In this document: one piece after another, positions 1 through 5,351 of the stretch | Numbering within the stretch: the stretch's first letter is position 1 | Layout of the letters: each line of letters starts with the position of its first letter | Source of the DNA: Halodesulfurarchaeum sp. | Lineage (GTDB): Archaea > Halobacteriota > Halobacteria > Halobacteriales > Halobacteriaceae | Direction of reading: 5' to 3' | Assembly (NCBI GenBank): GCA_018334775.1 | Contig: JAGXLJ010000049.1 | Coordinates: 1 to 7,606 of the forward strand | DNA: 7,606 nt | Notes under the pieces: generated by a model | Told to the model about the DNA's origin: nothing | What the model saw: only the letters and a program-made list of their open reading frames with translations | The model's database searches: none | Translations under genes and position numbers: made by a program

Positions 1-769
1 GGGGGATCGACTGGTCGGTTACGTATTCGTTCACGACAGATTCGTACTCGGTGTTGGTCAGTTTTCCCACATCTGAAGAGTAGAGTGTCCCCTCATAGAG
101 TGCATATTCGTCAGGATGTGTCAGCGAGATGTACTCAGTCTCTCGTTCGAAATCTGGAAGTTGATCGGCTAGTTCGGCGAGTAATTCTGCAACGGCATCA
201 AGGTCTTCAAACCCCCCCTCCAGTGACTCTCGTAGCTCTGAGAGTTCCGAACGCGATGGGATTTTCGAAAACCCGCCTGGGATGAGTCGTTGGGAATGGA
301 CTGATCGGCCAGCGATCGTTTCGAGCATTTCGTTTGCACGCTTGTGAAGGCGAATGACGGTTCGCACCTCGTCTTCGTGCGTATCCGCGAGTGGAATGAC
401 GGATTTCGAGTCCATCAGGTCCGGAAGGGCGAGATACCCTAGATGGAGGACGTGACTCTGAAGGATCTCAGCATTGAGCGCCAGCTTTCGAAGTCGCGTG
501 TCCTGGTCGGTTATCGAGACCCCAATGGCGTCTTCGACAGCCTTGAGCGAGCAATTGACGTGGCTTGCCGAACAAATTCCACAGATTCGGGACGTCATGT
601 GCGGGACCGCTTCGAAGTCCTTCCCCACGAACATCGATTCGAAGTACCGTGGGGACTCGACGACTTGCCACTCACAATCCTCGAGTGAGCCATCGGAGAC
701 GTTTACGACGATGTTTCCATGTCCCTCGACCCGGGCAACGAGTTCGTCTTGGATCTGTATTTCAGTCAT
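1..769 (-). CDS. hydA: [NiFe] hydrogenase large (alpha) subunit, group 3b type, C-terminus off window
   Basis: Catalytic subunit that carries the Ni-Fe site where H2 is made or split. I read 256 codons on the minus strand from ATG at 769 to the window edge with no stop, so the C-terminal half, including the second Ni-binding Cys pair and any cleaved tail, lies outside. The N-terminus has the family's RVEGH motif (E15 is the usual proton-path Glu). The L1 Ni-ligand motif RICGICSASH follows at 61-70, with C63 and C66 as one Ni-binding pair. A GRSVHSQRLIPGGF stretch matches the family's usual GRxxHP...GG region, with Ser instead of Pro after His. The start overlaps the hydD stop as ATGA, and a GGAGG precedes it by a few bases, so this is the translationally coupled last known gene of hydBGDA. 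Family assignment is firm; the group 3b call rests on the operon. Cytoplasmic location is inferred, since the neighbours lack export signals. Confidence 0.93.
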   Translation of the reverse strand, partial: MTEIQIQDELVARVEGHGNIVVNVSDGSLEDCEWQVVESPRYFESMFVGKDFEAVPHMTSRICGICSASHVNCSLKAVEDAIGVSITDQDTRLRKLALNAEILQSHVLHLGYLALPDLMDSKSVIPLADTHEDEVRTVIRLHKRANEMLETIAGRSVHSQRLIPGGFSKIPSRSELSELRESLEGGFEDLDAVAELLAELADQLPDFERETEYISLTHPDEYALYEGTLYSSDVGKLTNTEYESVVNEYVTDQSIP

Positions 770-1530
770 TGTTCGACCTCCGCTGTCTGTTGCCAGCCGA
801 AATACATGTTGTAGAACTCAGTGACTTCTTCAACTGATAGTCCGTGCTCTTCTAACACATCGAACGCTGCATTTTCGTTCGGATTGTCGATGAGTCCTCG
901 ACACCCCCAACAGCGTGTCCCTTCCGAGACACAGACAGCGTCACATCCTCCGCGTGTCACTGGACCAAGACAGATATCTTCCCGAAGGAATGCACAGGTG
1001 TTTTCGTTCAGTTTGCACTCGAGACAAACAGGATATTTCGGGAGGGACGGTTCCCGGCCCTGAACGAGGTCTGTCACGACACGAAGAAATTCGTCTTTAT
1101 CTATCGGACACCCTGGGATCTCGTATTCGACCTCGACCACCTCAGCGGCTGGCTTGGCATCCTCCCACGAATCGATTCGGTCGGCATCGTCGCCATAAGC
1201 CCGTTTCTGTACGGTATCGAAATCTTGGGAATTTCGAACTGCGTTGATGCCTCCGATCGTTGCACATGAACCGAGTGCGACCAGGGTATCGGCATTTGAT
1301 CGGATCTCCTCGAGTCGTTCGGCGTCGTGATCTCTCGATATAGACCCTTCAACGAACGCGATTTGATAGTCGTCGCTGTGTGCCGAGGTCGCTTCTCTGA
1401 AACTGACGATATCGACGATTTCGACAAGTTTGAGGAGTTTTTCTTCCAAGTTGATGATCTGTAGCTGATCGCCTTCACACCCGGTAAAGTCGAAGAAGGC
1501 AACGCGAGGTTTCATCTTTGTCTGGCTCAT
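766..1530 (-). CDS. hydD: [NiFe] hydrogenase small (delta) subunit, Fe-S protein
   Basis: Carries Fe-S clusters that pass electrons between the Ni-Fe site and HydB. The protein is 254 residues from ATG 1530. That start has GGAGG eight bases upstream and overlaps the hydG stop (ATGA); a longer ORF from 1638 would lie inside hydG and is unlikely. The proximal-cluster region reads TGCEGDQ at 16-22, so C18 is present but the expected second Cys is D21. The other proximal ligands fit: GSCATIGG with C89, and PGCP with C141. A C-terminal cysteine-rich part (C169, C172, C179, C187, C196, C200, C207, C210) should hold two more clusters and includes the ICLGPVTRGGC block that I recall as nearly identical in Pyrococcus HydD. 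There is no signal peptide, which fits a cytoplasmic group 3 enzyme. The Asp substitution is the notable oddity; it may be normal for this lineage. Confidence 0.93.
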   Translation of the reverse strand: MSQTKMKPRVAFFDFTGCEGDQLQIINLEEKLLKLVEIVDIVSFREATSAHSDDYQIAFVEGSISRDHDAERLEEIRSNADTLVALGSCATIGGINAVRNSQDFDTVQKRAYGDDADRIDSWEDAKPAAEVVEVEYEIPGCPIDKDEFLRVVTDLVQGREPSLPKYPVCLECKLNENTCAFLREDICLGPVTRGGCDAVCVSEGTRCWGCRGLIDNPNENAAFDVLEEHGLSVEEVTEFYNMYFGWQQTAEVEQ

Positions 1531-2384
1531 GAGAGTGCCTCCGGGCGATTTTTGATGACTTCGTAGTTGAAGACGGGTCCATCCTGACAGACGTAGAGAT
1601 CGTTGATCTGGCAATGGCCACAGAGTCCGACTCCACAATGCATTCGCCGTTCGAGGGAGAGGTAGATCTGTTCGTGGGGAATTTCTTTTTCATCAAGTTC
1701 CTGCTGGACGAACTGAAACATAACCGGTGGCCCACAAACAACCGTGTACGTGTTCTCGGGGTCCAGATTCAGCCCAGGAATGAGTGTCGTAATAACGCCA
1801 ACGTTCCCGTCCCAAGTTTGGCCCTCGGGTACTCCGTCGACTGTCATTCGGAAATCGATGATATCGGACTGCTCCCACTGTCTAACTTCCGCTGGGTAAA
1901 GCATCTCCGCTGGTTCCTTGCACCCGTAGAGAACAGTCACATCATCGAACCAGTCTCGGTGTGCCAAGACGTAATTGATCATCGAACGGAGCGGTGCCAG
2001 ACCGATTCCTCCCGCGATGAAGAGCACGTCGTTGTCCGCAAACGTTTCGATGTCACAAACCTCGCCGAATGGGCCACGAATCCCAACTGTATCTCCGACT
2101 TCTAGGTCATGAATCGCGTTTGTGACCTTACCAACTTCCCTGATACACAGTTCGAAAGGGCCTTCGTCAGTCGGCGAGGAACTCACCGAAAACGGTGCCT
2201 CCCCGACACCCGGAATGAACAACTGGACGAATTGGCCTGGTAAATGCCCGAGTGTGTCGCGCTCTTGGAGTTCGAAGGCAAACACCGAATCCCCGTCTGT
2301 GAAGGCTTCACGGCGGACGAGTGTCGCCGGTTCCGGTTCGTAATGAACTGGTCCATGGTCGGTCGCTTCGATTTTTTCAGGCAT
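1527..2384 (-). CDS. hydG: Hydrogenase gamma subunit, FAD/NAD(P)-binding reductase with [2Fe-2S] cluster
   Basis: Flavoprotein module that exchanges electrons with NAD(P)H, of the ferredoxin-NADP reductase / PyrK type. It is 285 residues from ATG 2384, chosen because GGAGG lies just upstream and it overlaps the end of hydB by 8 bases; an upstream start would lie inside hydB. The FAD domain comes first, with PGQFVQL at 49-55 and APFSVSSSP at 63-71. That flavin motif lacks the Arg of classical FNRs, as I recall for HydG/PyrK proteins. The nucleotide-binding domain follows, with GGIGLAP at 125-131, YGCKEP at 153-158 and CGPP at 217-220. The C-terminal [2Fe-2S] site has C250, C255, C258 and C266 (CX4CX2CX7C). 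NAD versus NADP preference cannot be told. It sits between hydB and hydD in the same transcript. Confidence 0.93.
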   Translation of the reverse strand: MPEKIEATDHGPVHYEPEPATLVRREAFTDGDSVFAFELQERDTLGHLPGQFVQLFIPGVGEAPFSVSSSPTDEGPFELCIREVGKVTNAIHDLEVGDTVGIRGPFGEVCDIETFADNDVLFIAGGIGLAPLRSMINYVLAHRDWFDDVTVLYGCKEPAEMLYPAEVRQWEQSDIIDFRMTVDGVPEGQTWDGNVGVITTLIPGLNLDPENTYTVVCGPPVMFQFVQQELDEKEIPHEQIYLSLERRMHCGVGLCGHCQINDLYVCQDGPVFNYEVIKNRPEALS

Positions 2385-3414
2385 TGACACTCCTCCATAG
2401 TTCGTTGTAAATTTCACTTGGATCGGCAACGTCTGCGACACACTGTTTGGTGCAGCGACCACAGCCGACACAGGCGATGTCGCCGAACCGTTCGTAAAGG
2501 TAGTTACCCTTTCGCATCAGGCGATGCCGGTGACGGGCCACTCGTTCCTCACGGAAATTCTCACCGCCTGCGACCGCTGCGAATTCTTCGAGGAGACATC
2601 CGTCCCAACGGCGACGTGTTTCGCCAACTTCGTCAGTCATGTAATCGACGACGTCGACATTGAAGCAATAACACGTGGGACAAACGACGTTGCAGGTGCC
2701 ACAGGAGAGGCACCCGTCGGCGTATTCGTCCCATACTTCGACTGCGTCATAGCCTTCTTTAAGGAGAGACGGAAGCTGTTTGGGGGAAAACTCGATTCCT
2801 TTTTCGAACTTCGATTCGACCGCCGCTTTCTGTTCTTCAACTGCCTCAACTTCCTCCAAAGAAGCTTCCTTGGTGGGAGCCTCTTCTAGCAGGCCACTTC
2901 CTTTCTCGGACCCAATTTCTATGGCATAGGTGTCTTCCAGTTCTGTCACAAGGAGGTCGTATCCTGTTTCGGTCCGAGCCGTTCCCATGCTGGCCGCAAA
3001 GGAATGCTCGGACACAGATTGCATCGTCACACCGATGAGGACGGAATTTTCACGTTTTCGCCGATACGGCTCATCACCCTGGGCATCAATGAAAATGTCA
3101 TCTAGTTGTTCGATTGCGACGAGGTCATACGGGTGAATCCCGACGATGATCCGACTTTCTTCGCTCCAATCTTGGACCATCGCGTAATCGTTTTCGTTCG
3201 TATCGTATTGGACGAGTCGCTCACGCTGAGGGAAGAAATACTTCTTCGGGGAAAGCATTGTGAGATCGTAGTCCAAACGCAGCTCCTCAGCGTCGTCTAT
3301 ATCATCGAAGACGAATTTTGTTCCATCGTGGGTTGCCCCCACGACTTCACGAGGATCTTCGGCAATCCACTTGTTTACCAACTCGTCAAACTCGTATTTG
3401 GCCAAGATTTTCAT
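2377..3414 (-). CDS. hydB: Hydrogenase beta subunit, 2x[4Fe-4S] electron-transfer protein (HydB/AsrA-like)
   Basis: Electron-transfer subunit that should link the HydG flavoprotein to HydD. It is 345 residues from ATG 3414, which has a GGGGTGAT ribosome-binding site a few bases upstream; a TTG at 3450 is an unlikely alternative. The N-terminal half carries the AsrA/HydB-like fold markers SPKKYFFPQRE at 55-65 and VGIHPYDL at 91-98. The C-terminal ferredoxin domain has C235, C238, C241, C245 (with C248 and C250 in the same block) and C315, C318, C321, C325, i.e. two [4Fe-4S] clusters. A Glu-rich helical stretch at about 177-205 may be a halophilic insertion. Relative to Pyrococcus HydB as I remember it, four N-terminal cysteines (in HACDI and CxxxxxCxC) are absent here. 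First confident gene of the operon; its start overlaps the stop of a short upstream ORF as ATGA. Confidence 0.92.
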   Translation of the reverse strand: MKILAKYEFDELVNKWIAEDPREVVGATHDGTKFVFDDIDDAEELRLDYDLTMLSPKKYFFPQRERLVQYDTNENDYAMVQDWSEESRIIVGIHPYDLVAIEQLDDIFIDAQGDEPYRRKRENSVLIGVTMQSVSEHSFAASMGTARTETGYDLLVTELEDTYAIEIGSEKGSGLLEEAPTKEASLEEVEAVEEQKAAVESKFEKGIEFSPKQLPSLLKEGYDAVEVWDEYADGCLSCGTCNVVCPTCYCFNVDVVDYMTDEVGETRRRWDGCLLEEFAAVAGGENFREERVARHRHRLMRKGNYLYERFGDIACVGCGRCTKQCVADVADPSEIYNELWRSVNA

Positions 3415-3533
3415 CCGATCACCCCGATGTGACGAGCAGTAAGTGGGCAATTGAAACGGTTCAGTGCAGTTGCCAACGGGTCTTCAAGCTCCAACCGGAC
3501 ATTACAGTCTGAGAGATAGCCGGTGAGACTCAT
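3411..3533 (-). CDS. Short unidentified ORF coupled to hydB (40 residues)
   Basis: I do not recognise this product. The frame from ATG 3533 gives a 40-residue peptide starting MSLTGYLSDC, with two cysteines and several acidic residues. Its TGA overlaps the hydB ATG as ATGA, the junction type used in hydG-hydD and hydD-hydA, which is the main reason to list it. No Shine-Dalgarno motif precedes ATG 3533; a short-leader transcript would be needed. An in-frame ATG at 3575 would give 54 residues and could be leaderless, but the extra N-terminal stretch is basic and does not look coding. It could be a leader peptide that couples translation to hydB, a remnant of a gene, or non-coding 5' leader. Confidence 0.4.
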   Translation of the reverse strand: MSLTGYLSDCNVRLELEDPLATALNRFNCPLTARHIGVIG

Positions 3534-3573
3534 TTTTGTGGAGTGGGAACCGTGCTTTGGCTGCGATACATGC

Positions 3574-3599
3574 ATATTTACACCTAAAATAGTAAATAT
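3574..3599. promoter_or_regulatory. Perfect AT-rich inverted repeat upstream of the hydrogenase operon (possible operator)
   Basis: ATATTTAC at 3574-3581 and GTAAATAT at 3592-3599 are perfect 8-bp inverted arms with a 10-bp spacer (acctaaaata). Arm centres are 18 bp apart, close to two helical turns, as expected for a dimeric helix-turn-helix regulator. On the minus strand the element overlaps the most TATA-like sequence before the operon (TATTTTAG in the spacer, TTTGATATTTA at the upstream arm). A protein bound here would therefore affect hydrogenase transcription. The regulator is unknown; the element is seen, the function is inferred. Confidence 0.5.
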
Positions 3600-3613
3600 C
3601 AAAGTCTTTCACT

Positions 3614-3628
3614 CGAAAGCAGTTTATG
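3614..3628 (+). promoter_or_regulatory. Plus-strand BRE/TATA promoter match
   Basis: CGAAA at 3614-3618 followed four bases later by TTTATG at 3623-3628 resembles the haloarchaeal BRE plus TATA arrangement. A start about 25 bases downstream would fall near 3651, just before an ATG at 3656. It points away from the hydrogenase operon, so the intergenic region could be bidirectional. No transcript is proven. Confidence 0.35.
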
Positions 3629-3655
3629 TGCCTTCTCTAACTTTTCTCCAGAACC

Positions 3656-3751
3656 ATGGCCAATTCTTTGAGAATACCTGTTACATGCAAGGAATCGCTT
3701 TTGGAATTGCAGTCTGCGATGTTCAATGTAGACGGTTTCTGGAAGCCATAA
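3656..3751 (+). CDS. Possible 31-residue leaderless sORF (weak)
   Basis: ATG 3656 lies about 30 bases after the centre of a BRE/TATA match and opens a 31-codon frame (starting MANSLRIPVTCKESL) ending at TAA 3749-3751. The same frame stays protein-like for 14 more codons (VCVRVPEESGYFRI) before TGA, so this may be a small decayed gene interrupted by one stop. I recognise no family. A competing minus-strand frame (3599-3799, GTG start) covers the same bases and cannot be excluded either. This is the only candidate gene in the region 3534-3800. Confidence 0.2.
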   Translation: MANSLRIPVTCKESLLELQSAMFNVDGFWKP

Positions 3752-3800
3752 GTCTGCGTAAGAGTTCCTGAGGAATCCGGCTATTTTCGCATCTGACACC

Positions 3801-4394
3801 TCAATCGGAGCGGATTATCAGAACCATAATCGCCCCAACCGTGGCGAATACGAGTGGATACACCACACCGGCCAACAGAACCGACGGTAGGAATTGTGGA
3901 CCGATAGATCCGCTCACGTCGACACCGACGAAACTCGCTTCGGTACTCGCTTGGGTGAGCACTGCTCCAACAGTCATTACCACGACATAGCCGATTGCGA
4001 CAGGTGCGCCAGCGAATACAGCCTCACCCAAATCTCTCGCGTCGAGGCGGGCGGCCAGTAAGCCACCGACTCCAAGTAGTACAAGCGGTGGAACGAGATA
4101 TATAACGCCGGCGCTTGCTGCGCTCGACTGGGCGATGAAATTGATGGTTTCGCTCCCACCAAATTCCCCAATTGAGCCTGTCGCTTCTACGTCTACCAAG
4201 TGCCCGTTAAAGAAGTACCAGCCGACCAGTTTCCAGTCCGCGACTTCAATGGCTACACTACGTGCTTCGCCATCGACGAGGAGAAAAGAGAGCAGGTATC
4301 CGATGATACCTGCGATACCGCCAAGACCTGCACTTGCTAATATTTGTCTGGTCTGAACAGATCCCCCTCTTACCTTTGAGGACTGTGCGGCCAT
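3801..4394 (-). CDS. Haloarchaeal integral membrane protein of unknown function
   Basis: The product is 197 residues from ATG 4394. Hydrophobic segments that should span the membrane lie at about 18-40, 93-115, 124-146 and 169-194, with short charged loops and an LDARDLGE loop at 117-124 between the second and third. The Ala/Gly/Val-rich helices and small acidic loops are typical of the many uncharacterised membrane proteins of Halobacteria; a DUF7978-type assignment is possible but is from memory only. The start is chosen because a good TATA motif lies about 23 bases upstream, consistent with a leaderless mRNA. A GTG at 4484 would add a 30-residue, non-hydrophobic extension and is less likely. 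It lies downstream of the GtrA-like gene on the same strand, with about 146 bases between and its own promoter. No function can be assigned. Confidence 0.8.
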   Translation of the reverse strand: MAAQSSKVRGGSVQTRQILASAGLGGIAGIIGYLLSFLLVDGEARSVAIEVADWKLVGWYFFNGHLVDVEATGSIGEFGGSETINFIAQSSAASAGVIYLVPPLVLLGVGGLLAARLDARDLGEAVFAGAPVAIGYVVVMTVGAVLTQASTEASFVGVDVSGSIGPQFLPSVLLAGVVYPLVFATVGAIMVLIIRSD

Positions 4395-4411
4395 ATTTTG
4401 GCTAAGTTCCG

Positions 4412-4423
4412 CCCATAAATGGG
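4412..4423 (-). promoter_or_regulatory. TATA box of the membrane-protein gene
   Basis: Minus-strand CCCATTTATGGG contains TTTATG centred about 23 bases before ATG 4394, the spacing expected for a haloarchaeal leaderless transcript. The 12 bases are also a near-perfect palindrome (CCCAT, TT, ATGGG), which may be chance or a regulator site over the TATA box. Confidence 0.45.
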
Positions 4424-4503
4424 TTTTGGGCCGGTCCAGGGGGGCCTTGTGTCGAGGCGTAGAATGGAAGTCCACATAAAACACCTCCCCTCATCGAACG
4501 AGC

Positions 4504-4517
4504 GGGGCTATTGCCCC
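4504..4517. terminator. Small GC hairpin downstream of the GtrA-like gene (possible terminator)
   Basis: GGGGC at 4504-4508 and GCCCC at 4513-4517 form a five-pair stem with a four-base loop, about 25 bases past the stop of the GtrA-like gene. A run of four T on the minus strand follows at 4478-4481. Archaeal termination depends mostly on T tracts, so the role is uncertain. Confidence 0.25.
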
Positions 4518-4540
4518 CGAGCTAAGTAGGAAAGGGTAGT

Positions 4541-4966
4541 TTACTGGTCCCACGTCCATCGTGAATCGAGGTAGAACCGATAGGCACCGCTGATGAGGAT
4601 AGCAACAGCGTTCGCCAAGAGGTACGAAATTCCGCCGAATTCAACCAGGGCGAAGAGGAGGACCAGTTGAATCGGAATGGCTGTCCCACGGACCACATTA
4701 GTTTTCAATAGGCCAACGAAGTACTGCCTTCGACCCCTGATCTTTGCGGCTTTGAAGGTCCAAACATTGTTGATCATGTATTGAAGAATGATGGTCAATT
4801 CGATGGCGATCAGAGCTCCCACGAGATAATTCAGTCTGACGTAATCCACGAGCAGCCAGAGTAAGAGCAGTTGAATCCCTGCGGCAAGCACTCCGACGAC
4901 GACGAACCGTTGAAGCTGTTCCGCAACGGGACCACTATGTAAGCCCCGTAAAAACGCTCGAATCAT
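4541..4966 (-). CDS. GtrA-family membrane protein
   Basis: This 141-residue, four-helix membrane protein matches the GtrA family (Pfam GtrA). Family members are proposed to help move lipid-linked sugars across the membrane or to assist glycosyltransferases. Sequence signs are RFVVVGVLAAGIQLLLLWLL near the N-terminus (about 20-39), an Ile/Leu-rich second helix followed by YMINNVWTF at 63-71, basic KAAKIRGRRQYF before helix 3, and the C-terminal YRFYLDSRWTWDQ with the usual aromatic/Trp ending. The length is normal. ATG 4966 immediately follows an in-frame TAG, so the start cannot be further upstream. That stop ends a coding-like tail of a probably decayed upstream gene, with which it may once have formed an operon. 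In haloarchaea such proteins often lie near polysaccharide or glycoprotein genes, but none is visible here, so its partner is unknown. Confidence 0.88.
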   Translation of the reverse strand: MIRAFLRGLHSGPVAEQLQRFVVVGVLAAGIQLLLLWLLVDYVRLNYLVGALIAIELTIILQYMINNVWTFKAAKIRGRRQYFVGLLKTNVVRGTAIPIQLVLLFALVEFGGISYLLANAVAILISGAYRFYLDSRWTWDQ

Positions 4967-5289
4967 CTATTTAAAGCCGAGTGTTTCCAGGTACGTTTGG
5001 ATAATTTCGGTTGTGGGATCAAACTTCTTGGTCTGGCGCTAAACGATTTTTGAGACTCCTGGTGTAGGGTTGCAGTCTTAGGAACCGTATACTGCGGGGA
5101 ATTCCGAGTCTCAAAGACCCATTCGATCACCGTCCCAGATTCCGGTAAATCGGTCTTGCTAGGCACCTCTCTCGTGATGACGTATTGGTCATTGGCGGCT
5201 CTGTCTTTTGAACCGATAGATTCTACTTGGTGTGAACCGGCAATAGGGAAATAAGCCCTCTCGCCGTCCAAGTTTGTTTTAGATCTCAT
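4967..5289 (-). pseudogene. Probable decayed gene upstream of the GtrA-like gene
   Basis: The region between the GtrA-like gene and the lipoprotein gene seems to hold a broken coding sequence. From ATG 5289 a frame reads plausible protein (for example NDQYVITREVPSKTDLPESG and GTVIEWVFETRNSPQYTV) to about 5050, then turns basic and unnatural. In another frame, TPGVSKIV, then a TAG, then QTKKFDPTTEIIQTYLETLG reads well and ends FK-TAG directly against the GtrA ATG. Joining them needs a frameshift near 5050-5080, and the second frame carries TAA at 5078-5080 and TAG at 5039-5041. I cannot name the original family. Alternatively the whole first frame (108 residues, ending in ATGA overlap with GtrA) is an intact unknown gene, or none of this is coding. 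Confidence 0.35.
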
Positions 5290-5290
5290 G

Positions 5291-5309
5291 GTAGATTTGT
5301 TCTATCTAC
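5291..5309. repeat. Perfect 6-bp inverted repeat beside ATG 5289
   Basis: GTAGAT at 5291-5296 and ATCTAC at 5304-5309, separated by seven bases, form a perfect inverted repeat. It lies about 45 bases after the stop of the lipoprotein gene and two bases before ATG 5289, so it could be a hairpin at the 3' end of that transcript or an operator. It is short enough to be chance. Confidence 0.3.
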
Positions 5310-5351
5310 GGTCTTCCAGAGCGCCCAATTAGCACTGTGAACACCCGTAAA

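Noticed and set aside
1531..1638. 36-residue N-terminal extension of HydD
   Set aside because: It lies wholly within the hydG coding region and reads unlike protein; ATG 1530 has a good ribosome-binding site and matches the family N-terminus.
1614..2105. Plus-strand 163-residue ORF opposite hydG and hydD
   Set aside because: It is an antisense shadow: the minus-strand frames here carry clear FAD, NAD and Fe-S motifs, and its own translation matches no family.
3523..3771. Plus-strand 82-residue ORF containing CFGCDTC
   Set aside because: The Cys motif lies antisense to the short ORF and palindrome region, the frame has no promoter or ribosome-binding site, and the composition is not haloarchaeal.
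3599..3799. Minus-strand 66-residue ORF starting GTG just after the membrane-protein stop
   Set aside because: No Shine-Dalgarno, basic composition unlike its neighbours, and it overlaps the plus-strand promoter candidate. Not excluded, but not supported.
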